In this document: piece by piece, positions 41,574 to 50,752 of the stretch
Layout: each line of letters opens with the position of its first letter
How positions within the stretch are numbered: position 1 is the first letter of the stretch
Source of the DNA: Ignavibacteriota bacterium
GTDB lineage: Bacteria; Bacteroidota; Ignavibacteria; Tepidaquicellales; Tepidaquicellaceae
NCBI GenBank assembly: GCA_016218085.1
Contig: JACREY010000005.1
Coordinates: forward strand, 1-64,000
Length of the DNA stretch: 64,000 bases
Direction: 5' to 3'
Made by a program: the position numbers and the translations under genes
Notes under the pieces: model-generated
The model's input: the letters and a program-made list of their open reading frames with translations, nothing else
Databases searched by the model: none
Told to the model about the DNA's origin: nothing

Positions 41574-43595
41574 ATGAAAATAAAAACATCTTCCGCACGA
41601 AAATTGCAATTACTTCTGATTGTAATAATATCATTTTTAGGAACGATAATTTTTCAGGCACAGTCAACCGATGAGATAGACGATAACGATCCGAGGTATG
41701 AAAGGCCTACAAAAGAATCAAGAACAGTATTCATTCCTCCCAGACCTATCGGACAGCCTATGGTAGTTACTGTAAATGATTTCGATAACTTCGATGTTGG
41801 TGTTGATTACTATGAACAGTACGGTTCTTCGAATCCGCTCAATCCTCTCTGGATATTTTTTGGAGCAAATGCAGTTACTTCTCCGCAAAACGCAAGGGGA
41901 ACGACAAACGGAGGTCTTACCTGGTATTTAAATAATCCGAGCTATCCGGGAGGAACCTGCTGCGACCCGTGGGCAACCCATACGGGAAACGGTGTTTTGA
42001 TTTATGCTTCCGGAGTAAGCGGACAGTATATATACCGCTCGACAAATAACGGTATTAACTGGTCGGCTCCCATCTTATCGGTAAGCGGTAACGACAGGAA
42101 TCACGTGACTGCCGAATATACGGGGAATGGTCCCTATGCAAATTATGTATATGCTGCAATGACACCCGGAAATTTTGCAAGAAGCACTGATGCAGGACTA
42201 ACCTGGACAACGACTTTTACTCCGACAAATTCGCTTCCCGGCTGTTACATTGCCGTTGGTCCAAGCGGCGCTGTCGACGGAGGATGCGTGATATATGTAA
42301 CAAACACAGGAAGCGACGCAGGAAACAGAATATATAATTTTTACCGTTCGACGAATGGAGGCGCCAACTTTTCATTAATGTCGAGTCAGTCCGGATGGGC
42401 AGGTTATGTAGGATATCATACGGGAAGCAGGCATACTATTAATAATGTAAGAACTGCACCGCATCCAAAAGTTGCAATGGATAATTCAAATGGTCCGTAC
42501 AGGGGCAGGTTGTATTTTGTGAACGCGTCTAATAACCCGGCTGGAAACGGAAATAAACCTGATATATGGCTTCGCTATTCAACCGATCAGGGCGCAACCT
42601 GGTCTGCAGGAGTGATGGTAAATGATAATCCAAATCCGACACAGAGCGACCAGTGGTTTCCTGAAATTTTCTGCGAAAGAACAACAGGCAAGCTTTATAT
42701 TCACTGGTATGACGACAGAGCCAATCCCTCAACATTTCAGACGGCAATTTATGCAACATACACGACTGACGGAGGTCAGACATTTGCACCTAACCAGCAG
42801 GTAACCAATACAACGTTCACATTTCCTAATCCGCCGTGCTCGCCCAACTGTTACAGGGGGGATTATACAACTATGACTGCAAACAATCCCAGGGTCGGGT
42901 TCAGCATCTGGGGTGACCACAGAAACGGAACTGCTTTAAATATGGGAGCATACTTTCCCGATTTTGCAATGAGAGTCAGTTCTACTGCTTTGAATATGAA
43001 TGGAATAAGCGACAGTGCATTCGTGTATGTCAGCGTTCCTGCAGTAAAGCTGTACACAGACACAGCACTGTTTTCCGCAGTTGTGACAAATCCACCGGGA
43101 GTCGGCTCCATAGCATTGTCATTTTTGAATAAGACATCAAATACTGCACAAAGTATTTTGACATCATATCCTGATTCGCTCAGGCTTAAAATAAAAGTAA
43201 CCGGCGGAGTAACCAGCGGTGCATATACTGTAAAGGTATATGGTAACGGACCAAACGGAACACCTGTTCACGAAAGAACAATAACCCTGAATGTGACTCT
43301 GACCGGTATATCGAATAATACAAACGTTGTGGAATCTTTCGGCCTCATGCAGAATTATCCGAATCCGTTCAATCCAAATACGATAATAAAATTCAGGATT
43401 AAAGAATCAGGATTTGTAACGCTAAAGATATATGATATGCTTGGTAAAGAAGTTGCGGTACTTGTAAATGAAAACCTGAAGCCCGGTTCATACGATAGGG
43501 AATTCGATGCATCCGGATTAAGTTCGGGGATATATTTTTACAAAATCACAGCGGGTGATTTTACCGATACGAAGAAGATGATATTAACAAAATAA
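41574..43595 (+). CDS. Sialidase/BNR-like T9SS cargo protein
   Basis: 673 residues; a membrane-like signal lies at ~10-33. Residues ~60-470 contain BNR/Asp-box-like turns: RGTTNGGLTWYLN, YRSTNNGINWSAP, ARSTDAGLTWTTT, YRSTNGGANFSLM, RYSTDQGATWSAG and TYTTDGGQTFAPN, all S-T-(D/N)-x-G-x-(T/N)-W. These mark a six-bladed sialidase-type propeller. The catalytic Arg triad of neuraminidases could not be confirmed by eye. An Ig-like segment follows and then the sorting domain FGLMQNYPNPFNPNTIIKF ... TDTKKMILTK. It is 40 bases after the PQQ/PKD gene and probably in the same transcript. Confidence 0.85.
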   Translation: MKIKTSSARKLQLLLIVIISFLGTIIFQAQSTDEIDDNDPRYERPTKESRTVFIPPRPIGQPMVVTVNDFDNFDVGVDYYEQYGSSNPLNPLWIFFGANAVTSPQNARGTTNGGLTWYLNNPSYPGGTCCDPWATHTGNGVLIYASGVSGQYIYRSTNNGINWSAPILSVSGNDRNHVTAEYTGNGPYANYVYAAMTPGNFARSTDAGLTWTTTFTPTNSLPGCYIAVGPSGAVDGGCVIYVTNTGSDAGNRIYNFYRSTNGGANFSLMSSQSGWAGYVGYHTGSRHTINNVRTAPHPKVAMDNSNGPYRGRLYFVNASNNPAGNGNKPDIWLRYSTDQGATWSAGVMVNDNPNPTQSDQWFPEIFCERTTGKLYIHWYDDRANPSTFQTAIYATYTTDGGQTFAPNQQVTNTTFTFPNPPCSPNCYRGDYTTMTANNPRVGFSIWGDHRNGTALNMGAYFPDFAMRVSSTALNMNGISDSAFVYVSVPAVKLYTDTALFSAVVTNPPGVGSIALSFLNKTSNTAQSILTSYPDSLRLKIKVTGGVTSGAYTVKVYGNGPNGTPVHERTITLNVTLTGISNNTNVVESFGLMQNYPNPFNPNTIIKFRIKESGFVTLKIYDMLGKEVAVLVNENLKPGSYDREFDASGLSSGIYFYKITAGDFTDTKKMILTK

Positions 43596-43695
43596 AACCG
43601 GGTATTGGATTTTAATTAATTTTAATTTCCCGGTATAAATATAGCTGAACTAACAATACCTGAATTGTGTTTTCTACTTAAAAGGAGGTTCTATA

Positions 43696-45576
43696 ATGAA
43701 AACAATAATTCTGTTTTTAATAGCAATTCAGGTATTTAGTTCGGCTTTTTTATTTTCTCAGGAAATCCCGAACGCAATCAATTACCATTCAAAAATTACT
43801 AACACATCAAGGACAGATGGAAAAACCGAATCTTTCAGCACGGGAAACTTTTATGACAGGGGAAAAGTCTTAGAACTTGAAAACCGCATAGCGGAAATCA
43901 GAAAGTCATCAAACCCGGACTTCAGCGAGATTGAAAATCTTCAGAAGCAAATTGCCGGCATAACAGGTGAAAACTTTGTAATGAAATCCGGTTATTACTC
44001 CGGACAGGTCAGGCCGGCGGATATGATGGAGCAGTTTATTGCAGCGGGCAATTCAAGACTGCTTACAAAAAGCAGTATAAAAGGTCTTGCAACGGCAACC
44101 GAATACACCGGGGCAACTGCGGGTAAAATCTGGGCAGTTGCAGGTTTTCAAGGGGCAGGCTCCGGTTCTTCTCCTGATACGCTTATGGTTTTTTATTCCA
44201 CTGATTTCGGAACAAGCTGGATTTCATACGCAGTCATTACGCTTGCGGGTACAGACAAGATAAACTACGGTGAAATAGATGCAGAACTGATTGAAGGCGG
44301 TACAAACAAATATCTTCATATTGTATTCGGTTTGCGTGCAAACGGCGGTTCGGGAAAGTGGTTCACGGCGGGTGCTTCAATCCGGCTCACGGGTTCATTT
44401 GCAGGAAGCACGTGGTCTTTAAACTGGCCGGGAGATGATGCCACAAAAAGATATTACTGTCCGAGGATTACATCTGACAATTTTGTCTGGCCAACATCGC
44501 CCTGGGCTTATGTAGTTGCATCTTTTGATTCTGCTGGAGTAACAGGCAGGGTAAACACGCAGAAGTTTGCCCAGTTGAACTCTCCCAATACCACAACCCC
44601 TGTGTTTTCATATAAGACGAGTAAGATATACTGGTACAGCGAAACTCCGACAGTTCAATATTTATATTCCGACATTGCTTTTTACCAGAGAGGGGGCAGG
44701 GATTCGGTAATAATTTCATACTGCGGTGTAAGTGACAGCACGAAAGTATTTTTTTCAAAGATGTATACATCGGGAATGGTTTCACCTTCCACTGCGGGTC
44801 AATACATCGGGCCAATAGGGGGAAGCGAGCCGAATTATATGAAGTACGGCGGAAAATTATCAACGAACGGAAACAACAACGGCAGCGTATTTTTTATTTT
44901 CAACCAGAAAAGTGCAACTACTGACGGGGTAAAATATTTCAGGACGACAAATTACGGTGACTTTAACGATTTGAGCCAGAGCGTTACCTGGACTGCGCCT
45001 CTTGGGGTTTCATTTGCAGATATAGCAGGGGTCCGCGGAGGGCATACCCACCGTTTCGGATTCTTTTTAAGGAATGCCGGTTCGGATTCACTAAAATATA
45101 TTTCAGTTAATCCGTCGGGAACATTTTTAACCGTATCGGGAAAGATGAATTATATATCCACAGCAACAGGGACTTTTTCTCCTGCAGTCGGAATGAGTTT
45201 CCGTCCGGGTGACAGCTGTTTTGTGCTTTATGCTTCTTATGTCCCCTCGGAAGTCTGGTCAGCCAGCGGGTGCACCGGAATTATTACCGGAATTACTGAA
45301 AGAAAGATTCCGGTAAAATATTCATTAAGCCAGAATTATCCGAATCCGTTTAATCCCGTAACGAAAATCAGTTATTCTCTTGTTAAGACGCAGTTTGTAA
45401 CTTTAAAAATATACAGTACTGCGGGAAAGGAAGTCGCAACTCTGGTAAACGAGCGGAAAAGCGGCGGTGATTACGAGGTTACTTTTAATACGGAAGGACT
45501 GAGTTCCGGAATATATTTCTACAGAATTACCGCAGGGGATTTTTCGGACACGAAGAAAATGGTTCTGGTAAAATAA
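43696..45576 (+). CDS. Unknown secreted protein with T9SS sorting domain
   Basis: 626 residues. Signal peptide to about residue 22 (SSAFLFSQ). A helical region with a short coiled-coil-like run (GKVLELENRIAEIRKSSNPDFSEIENLQKQIAGI, ~55-90) precedes a large beta-rich domain (~120-540) with TDFGTSWISYAV and RTTNYGDFND turns that resemble weak BNR-type blades. Sorting domain KYSLSQNYPNPFNPVTKISY ... SDTKKMVLVK. A strong AAAAGGAGG Shine-Dalgarno precedes ATG 43696, and the gap in front contains a long ACCGGG/CCCGGT dyad (43597-43634). Function unknown. Confidence 0.8.
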   Translation: MKTIILFLIAIQVFSSAFLFSQEIPNAINYHSKITNTSRTDGKTESFSTGNFYDRGKVLELENRIAEIRKSSNPDFSEIENLQKQIAGITGENFVMKSGYYSGQVRPADMMEQFIAAGNSRLLTKSSIKGLATATEYTGATAGKIWAVAGFQGAGSGSSPDTLMVFYSTDFGTSWISYAVITLAGTDKINYGEIDAELIEGGTNKYLHIVFGLRANGGSGKWFTAGASIRLTGSFAGSTWSLNWPGDDATKRYYCPRITSDNFVWPTSPWAYVVASFDSAGVTGRVNTQKFAQLNSPNTTTPVFSYKTSKIYWYSETPTVQYLYSDIAFYQRGGRDSVIISYCGVSDSTKVFFSKMYTSGMVSPSTAGQYIGPIGGSEPNYMKYGGKLSTNGNNNGSVFFIFNQKSATTDGVKYFRTTNYGDFNDLSQSVTWTAPLGVSFADIAGVRGGHTHRFGFFLRNAGSDSLKYISVNPSGTFLTVSGKMNYISTATGTFSPAVGMSFRPGDSCFVLYASYVPSEVWSASGCTGIITGITERKIPVKYSLSQNYPNPFNPVTKISYSLVKTQFVTLKIYSTAGKEVATLVNERKSGGDYEVTFNTEGLSSGIYFYRITAGDFSDTKKMVLVK

Positions 45577-45671
45577 TTTTTATATTTATATTAAAATCCT
45601 GTGTAACTATTTTACAAAGGTATTAATCAATAAAAATTATTTTTCGTAAATCATTTATATTTAATTCAACG

Positions 45672-47681
45672 ATGAAAAAATTTTCTTTTCTTCAGCTTTT
45701 GCTGATTTGCCTTATTGCGTTCACAAATCTGCACTGCCAGAAGATTCTTCCCGAAAAGAATCTGGACTTAAAAGACAAAATTGAATATTACAGAGATTCA
45801 AAACCCTGGACGAGATGGTGGTGGTTTGCATCGGAAATAGACAGGCTTTCGGTTCAGGATAACCTTGTCTGGCTGAAGAAAAACGGATTCGGAGGAGTTG
45901 AGATTGCCTGGGTATATCCTCTAAACAGGATGCAGAAAGATACTGTTAACTATACACCGCGACAGGAATGGCTCAGCCCGGAATGGACGGACATAGTTGC
46001 ATATGCAAAAAAATGTGCAGACAGCCTGGGGCTTGGGTGCGATTTCACATTCGGAACACTCTGGCCTTTCGGCGACAGTCAGGTACCTTTTGAAGAAGCC
46101 ACGATGAAACTTACCGATAAAAACTGGAGGCAGGAAATTACGGCATCCTGGGAATATCCAAAAAAAGGATATGTGATAGACCACCTGAACAGAAGAGTGC
46201 TTTATAAATACGGGAGCAGAATAGGGAATGCCCTGAAGCCGGCACTTTCCACAGGTCAGAAATCAGGATTCTTCTGCGATTCCTGGGAAGTAGAAACAAA
46301 ATATCTTTCCACGAATAATTTTGAAATTGGTTTTTATAACAGGTACAGGTATCCCATAAAGCAGTACTTAGACAGTCTATATGTTGACAGCGAGCCATAC
46401 AGAAGCGTCAGGTATGATTACATGAAAATAATTTCCGAAATGGTAATTGAAGAATTTTACAAGCCCTATGCAGAGATGTGCAAAAAGCTCGGTGGTTTTT
46501 CGAGAGTGCAGTGTTCCGGTGCGCCCTGCGATATACTAACTGCATACGGCTCTGTAGATGTGCCCGAAAGCGAAGCACTTCTGTTCGAGCCATCATTCTC
46601 GAATATAGTCTCTTCTGCGGCAAGTCTTTCGGGGAAAAGAGTAATTACATCCGAAACTTTCACCTGCCTTTACGGCTGGCCGAGGATAAAGCTGGGAGAA
46701 GAGCAGACAGCCGATCTGAAACTTCTCGCGGATGCACTTTTTGCAAACGGAGTAAACCATATTATTTGGCACGGCAAGCCTTTTAATCCTGTTGGTGTGG
46801 ATACGGTTAAGTTCTATGCATCCGTGCACGCAGGTTCTTCGGGTTCCCTGGCAGAAGAAATTTCCGCTTTCAATAAATATCTCGAAAAAGTTTCTTCTGA
46901 AATGAAAAAGGGAGCAGTTTATTCCGATGTAGCGGTTTACCTGCCGACAGAGGACAGCTGGATTGCAGGCGAGCTTCCGAAGGAGAAACAGTTTATCTGG
47001 GCGTGGGGCGAGTATGAGCACAGATATACATATTTTCCTGAAGAGCTAAGGGGTTACTGTCCGACCTGGATTAACGGGGATTTTCTTGAAAAGGCAAAAT
47101 TTGAAAACGGTTTTCTCCGTGTCGGGGATTGCGCTTTCAGGGCTTTATACATAGACGTGAAATGGATTGACATGCGAAACCTGGAAATAATTCTTAATCT
47201 TGCAAAGACAGGACTGCCTGTTTATTTAAAGAACATTCCGGAAGAGCCAGGATTCAATAAGAATGAACAGGGATATAAGGACTTAACGGACCGGCTTCTG
47301 AAATGTCCCGGAGTAAAGAGGAAATGGGAAGAAACAACAAACATCAAACCGATTATTTCAGGAAAGAATCTTCCTGATTTTAAATGCAGGCAGACAGAGG
47401 ATGGGCTTGTAATCTTTTTTGCGAATCCAAAGTCAAAAGGACTGAAGTTTCCGCTTGAATACGGACAGTCTTACAGCACGGAAAATGTTAAAGCTGAAAT
47501 AAATATCACGACCGATAAAAAAAGAATTTCGTACACACTTGATTTCAAGCCTTATCAGTCCATTCTTCTAAAGGTAAGCAATACAGGTAAAATCAGCGAA
47601 TCAGATATTGGTTTTACTCCTAAAATTCCTCAGGTAATAAAAAGGGAAAAGCCGGAAAAAGAATTATGGGAGGTGAAATAA
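45672..47681 (+). CDS. GH106-like glycoside hydrolase
   Basis: 669 residues with a signal peptide that ends TNLHC, possibly a lipoprotein. PWTRWWWFASEIDRLSVQDNLVWLKKNGFGGVEIAWVYP is the opening of GH106-type alpha-L-rhamnosidases and related barrels. Then follow DFTFGTLWPFGDSQVPFEEA, VRYDYMKIISEMVIEEFYKPYAEMCKKLG, CSGAPCDILTAYGSVDVPESEA, SETFTCLYGWPRIK and GVNHIIWHGKPFNPVG. The usual family proteins are longer, with C-terminal beta domains; this one stops after a short extension, so substrate range may differ. Not T9SS-tagged, which suggests a periplasmic or outer-membrane lipoprotein location and action on polysaccharide fragments. Confidence 0.75.
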   Translation: MKKFSFLQLLLICLIAFTNLHCQKILPEKNLDLKDKIEYYRDSKPWTRWWWFASEIDRLSVQDNLVWLKKNGFGGVEIAWVYPLNRMQKDTVNYTPRQEWLSPEWTDIVAYAKKCADSLGLGCDFTFGTLWPFGDSQVPFEEATMKLTDKNWRQEITASWEYPKKGYVIDHLNRRVLYKYGSRIGNALKPALSTGQKSGFFCDSWEVETKYLSTNNFEIGFYNRYRYPIKQYLDSLYVDSEPYRSVRYDYMKIISEMVIEEFYKPYAEMCKKLGGFSRVQCSGAPCDILTAYGSVDVPESEALLFEPSFSNIVSSAASLSGKRVITSETFTCLYGWPRIKLGEEQTADLKLLADALFANGVNHIIWHGKPFNPVGVDTVKFYASVHAGSSGSLAEEISAFNKYLEKVSSEMKKGAVYSDVAVYLPTEDSWIAGELPKEKQFIWAWGEYEHRYTYFPEELRGYCPTWINGDFLEKAKFENGFLRVGDCAFRALYIDVKWIDMRNLEIILNLAKTGLPVYLKNIPEEPGFNKNEQGYKDLTDRLLKCPGVKRKWEETTNIKPIISGKNLPDFKCRQTEDGLVIFFANPKSKGLKFPLEYGQSYSTENVKAEINITTDKKRISYTLDFKPYQSILLKVSNTGKISESDIGFTPKIPQVIKREKPEKELWEVK

Positions 47682-47755
47682 AGGAACATAAATTATCCGA
47701 AAAAGTATAATATAAAATAAGGCGTATTTAACGCCCAAACTAAAACAAACAAAAT

Positions 47756-48463
47756 ATGAAAAAATTAAGCGTTATTTTTATTCTATCGGTGCTATTTTCA
47801 ACAACAAGCGGCTATTCACAAACACCATTGACGGTAAAATTAACCGGCGGTATTAACTCACCAATGGGGACATTTTCCGACGTATATAAAAGCGGTGCTT
47901 CAATTGAAGGTGCTTTGTATTATTCACTTCCTTTTCCGGGACTTGACCTGTCTTTGACAGCCGGATACAACGGCTTTAAATATAAAAACGATTATTTTAC
48001 AGGGCTGGTGCAGTCCAATCTGAATACTACGGTCGATAACTTTAATTACAGCTGGACGGCAACCGATATTCCGGTAATGGTTGGCGCAAGATTCAAATTA
48101 CCCGCCGGAAATATGAAACCGTATGTGACAGGAGAAATCGGTCTGCATTTTATGAGTTTTACAGACAGGTTCAACGGTCAGAAACTGATTGGTAATTCAT
48201 CTTCTACTTCAACTTCGTTTTCTTATAACGGTGCTATTGAATCCGGAAGTGAAACAGGTTTTGGAACATCGATTGGCGCAGGGATTGAAATTCCTGTAGC
48301 TCCTAAAATCAGTCTTGACCTGAACTTAAAATACAATTACTCAAGTCTTGTATTTTCAAAATCATTTAATGTTTTCAGGAATTCCAATTCTCAGTTTACA
48401 ACCAGTGAACTTAAAAATCCGAACTATGTGACTATAAGGGGAGGAATAGTAATAAGTCTGTAA
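47756..48463 (+). CDS. Outer-membrane beta-barrel protein, tandem paralogue 1
   Basis: 235 residues with a signal peptide (MKKLSVIFILSVLFSTTSGYSQ). Alternating amphipathic strands include LTVKLTGGINSPMGTFSDVYKSGASIEGALYY, DLSLTAGYNGFKYKNDYF and MVGARFKLPAGNMKPYVTGEIGLHF, ending VTIRGGIVISL. This is the small eight-stranded barrel type (OmpA/porin family). The gene at 48593 encodes a clear paralogue with the same strand order. Confidence 0.8.
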   Translation: MKKLSVIFILSVLFSTTSGYSQTPLTVKLTGGINSPMGTFSDVYKSGASIEGALYYSLPFPGLDLSLTAGYNGFKYKNDYFTGLVQSNLNTTVDNFNYSWTATDIPVMVGARFKLPAGNMKPYVTGEIGLHFMSFTDRFNGQKLIGNSSSTSTSFSYNGAIESGSETGFGTSIGAGIEIPVAPKISLDLNLKYNYSSLVFSKSFNVFRNSNSQFTTSELKNPNYVTIRGGIVISL

Positions 48464-48486
48464 AAAGAAAGATATTTGTAATTTCC

Positions 48487-48518
48487 AAAAGGCTGCCCGG
48501 CAAGGACAGCCTTTTTTT
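48487..48518 (+). terminator. Intrinsic terminator
   Basis: AAAAGGCTG and CAGCCTTTT form a 9-base stem around an 11-base loop, followed by more T residues. It separates the two barrel paralogues into different transcripts. Confidence 0.88.
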
Positions 48519-48592
48519 ATTTTCAGTTAATATTTCTAAATTGATAATAAAATATTTGTATTATATTTTAATTCAAACAAAATATCTGAAAT

Positions 48593-49294
48593 ATGAAAAA
48601 GTCATTTGTCATTATAATTCTGATGGTTATCTTTCTTTTTAAGTCGGGAATATCCCAGACCCCGCTGCGCGCGAGTATTTTAATAGGTGCAAGTCTTCCT
48701 CTTTCCGAGTTTGCAAACCAGTACGATGGGGGCCTGTCATTTGAGGGGGGATTGTTTTACAAGGTCCCGAAAACAGATATGAACATTACATTGACGGCCG
48801 GATACAACAGGTTCAATTACAATAAAGCATATTTCAACGACCTTGTTCTTAAAAATCTCGGACTGACGACAGAAAATTTCACGTTCAAATGGAAAGCAGA
48901 AGATATTCCCGTAATGCTTGGTGCAAGGATTAAATTTCCTTCAGGCAAGCTCACTCCCTATATAGGTGCTGAAGCAGGCATACATTTCCTGAAGATAAGC
49001 GACAGGTTTAGGGGTGACACTATTAAAGTGGGAGCAACGGTACCAAATGTATTTTATTTTAACGGAGTAGAAACAGCCAGTGAAACGGGATTCGGGTTTG
49101 CCTTTAATTTCGGGCTGGAATATGAGCTTTATCCGAAAGTAAATATTGACGTAAATGTGAAGTACAATTATTCGAAGATAAATATTACAAAGACTTACAA
49201 CGTATTCATGACGCAGAGTTTGCAGTTTACTGCGCCTCCGCTTGAAAAGTTTAACAGTTTTTCATTGAGGGCAGGTCTTCTGGTTGATTTATAA
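48593..49294 (+). CDS. Outer-membrane beta-barrel protein, tandem paralogue 2
   Basis: 233 residues with a signal peptide (to about residue 22, FKSGISQ). LRASILIGASLPLSEFANQYDGGLSFEGGLFYK, MNITLTAGYNRFNYNKAYF, DIPVMLGARIKFPSGKLTPYIGAEAGIHF and FSLRAGLLVDL follow the 47756 protein strand by strand, often with identical residues. It is a tandem duplicate that has diverged and kept its own promoter, since a terminator stands between them. Convergent with alanine racemase (stops three bases apart). Confidence 0.8.
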   Translation: MKKSFVIIILMVIFLFKSGISQTPLRASILIGASLPLSEFANQYDGGLSFEGGLFYKVPKTDMNITLTAGYNRFNYNKAYFNDLVLKNLGLTTENFTFKWKAEDIPVMLGARIKFPSGKLTPYIGAEAGIHFLKISDRFRGDTIKVGATVPNVFYFNGVETASETGFGFAFNFGLEYELYPKVNIDVNVKYNYSKINITKTYNVFMTQSLQFTAPPLEKFNSFSLRAGLLVDL

Positions 49295-49296
49295 AG

Positions 49297-50457
49297 CTAA
49301 AGAGTTTTTTTATTGTCTAAGTAAATTCTCTGAACTCTGTCTGCAACGGCGCAACAGATTTCATAAGGAATTGATTTAGCCATCCGTGCGAGTTTGTCGG
49401 CACCGATTGCATAATTGTTTTCGTTTCCCATCAGAAGCACGTCATCGCCTACGCGGACATTGCTTTTTTCGCCGAGGTTAACCATAAGCCAGTCCATTGT
49501 AATATTGCCAACGATAGGATACAGTTTGCCGTTTATAAAAACTTTTCCCCTGTTAGAGAATACTCTCCAGAATCCGTCTCCATAGCCGATTGGAATCGAA
49601 CCAATAAAGCTTCTTTCGTCGGTATAATAATCCCTGCCGTAAGATATGCTTGTATTCGGCTCAACACGTTTTATATATGTAACTTTCGATTTAAGGTTCA
49701 TTACAGGTTCAAGCTGAATATTTTTAATGTTATTATCCGAAGGGTAATAGCCATAGAGAATCAGTCCGGGTCTTACCATATCGAAATATGAATCTTTTAA
49801 ATCAAGCACCGCTCCGCTGTTAGCTGTATGGACAATCGGAAATTCCATTCCGGATTTTTTTAGCTGGTGAAGCAATTCCCGGAATTTGTTCAATTGTTGT
49901 TTTGCAAAAGTCTTATCGTTGCTTTCTGAGGTAGCAAAGTGTGTATATATTCCTTCCACTTCAAGATTTTTATATGTAAATACCTGAGCAATATTTTTAA
50001 AAGCCCATTTAACATCGAACCCGATTCGCTTCATTCCCGTATCAACTTTTATATGTACCTTGAATTTTTTTCCGATTTTTTTGCTGTAATAATCGAGGAA
50101 TCTTGCAGTTTCAAGCGAAGCTACCGTTGCAATCAGGTCATTTTTCAAAAGCCGCTTTACATAGGCGGCGGGTTTCAGTTTTGAATGTATCAGAGTACCG
50201 AAAACGAGTATTGATGCATCAGGTATATCAGCTCTTAATTTAATTGCCTCGTCATAGTTGGCAACTCCGAGATAGTCTGCTCCGATTGAAATTAATTTTT
50301 TACTGATTTCCTGGATTCCGTGACCGTACGCATTTGCTTTTACCACTCCGCATATTTTAATTTTCTTACGCGGATTGTTTTTGTGCAGATGTTTTTTTAT
50401 CTGGTTAAAGTTAAATTCAAGCTTACTTAAGTCTATTTCTGCTCTGGTCGGGTTCAA
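49297..50457 (-). CDS. alr: Alanine racemase
   Basis: About 386 residues. RAEIDLSKLEFNFNQIKKHL and CGVVKANAYGHG (PLP Lys in KANAYGHG) open the fold type III barrel. VDTGMKRIGF, YTHFATSE, VHTANSGAVL, VRPGLILYGY and SYGRDYYTDERSFIGSIPIGYGDGFWR (second catalytic Tyr near the end of this segment) are all present. It makes D-alanine for peptidoglycan in the cytosol. No ATG precedes the conserved start; TTG 50457 gives MNPTRAEID and is the best placed candidate. The longer frame from GTG 50529 would add 24 unlikely residues. No Shine-Dalgarno is evident. Confidence 0.93.
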   Translation of the reverse strand: MNPTRAEIDLSKLEFNFNQIKKHLHKNNPRKKIKICGVVKANAYGHGIQEISKKLISIGADYLGVANYDEAIKLRADIPDASILVFGTLIHSKLKPAAYVKRLLKNDLIATVASLETARFLDYYSKKIGKKFKVHIKVDTGMKRIGFDVKWAFKNIAQVFTYKNLEVEGIYTHFATSESNDKTFAKQQLNKFRELLHQLKKSGMEFPIVHTANSGAVLDLKDSYFDMVRPGLILYGYYPSDNNIKNIQLEPVMNLKSKVTYIKRVEPNTSISYGRDYYTDERSFIGSIPIGYGDGFWRVFSNRGKVFINGKLYPIVGNITMDWLMVNLGEKSNVRVGDDVLLMGNENNYAIGADKLARMAKSIPYEICCAVADRVQRIYLDNKKTL

Positions 50458-50613
50458 ATTTCTAATATTTAGAACAAGATAATTATGAAAGTTGTAAATA
50501 TAAATACAATAAGAATTACAAAACAGCACAAATTATGGATTTACTCCCCGGAAATGTCATTATGCACATAAATTTTTGTTTATTAAATTTAAAAAATTTA
50601 AGTTAAATTAAAC

Positions 50614-50644
50614 TATAGTAATATAGCCGTATGTTATTACTATA
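50614..50644. promoter_or_regulatory. Inverted repeat between alr and the sensor kinase
   Basis: TATAGTAAT (50614-50622) and ATTACTATA (50636-50644) form a 9-base inverted repeat with a 13-base spacer in the divergent region (about 295 bases) between alr and the hybrid kinase. Spacing is plausible for a dimeric regulator, but the AT content makes chance possible. Confidence 0.35.
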
Positions 50645-50752
50645 TTAACTTAGTTTTTTTATTTGAATGAGTTTTTCCTTATTCCTTAATTTCATTCCAA
50701 CCTCACCCCGGGGAAAAACAATTACGGAAGAATTAACTAATCCCGAGTAAAA

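Noticed and set aside
41574-43595. True sialidase (exo-neuraminidase)
   Set aside because: Asp-box turns are clear, but the Arg triad and catalytic Tyr/Glu could not be located, and many propeller cargo proteins carry such turns without activity.
46138-47021. Several minus-strand frames opposite the GH106-like gene
   Set aside because: They are shadow frames of a strongly conserved coding sequence and share its composition; none has a plausible start or family motif.
50458-50529. GTG-initiated N-terminal extension of alanine racemase
   Set aside because: The extension (Cys, Tyr and Ile rich) matches no racemase N-terminus and has no ribosome site; the conserved part begins right after TTG 50457.
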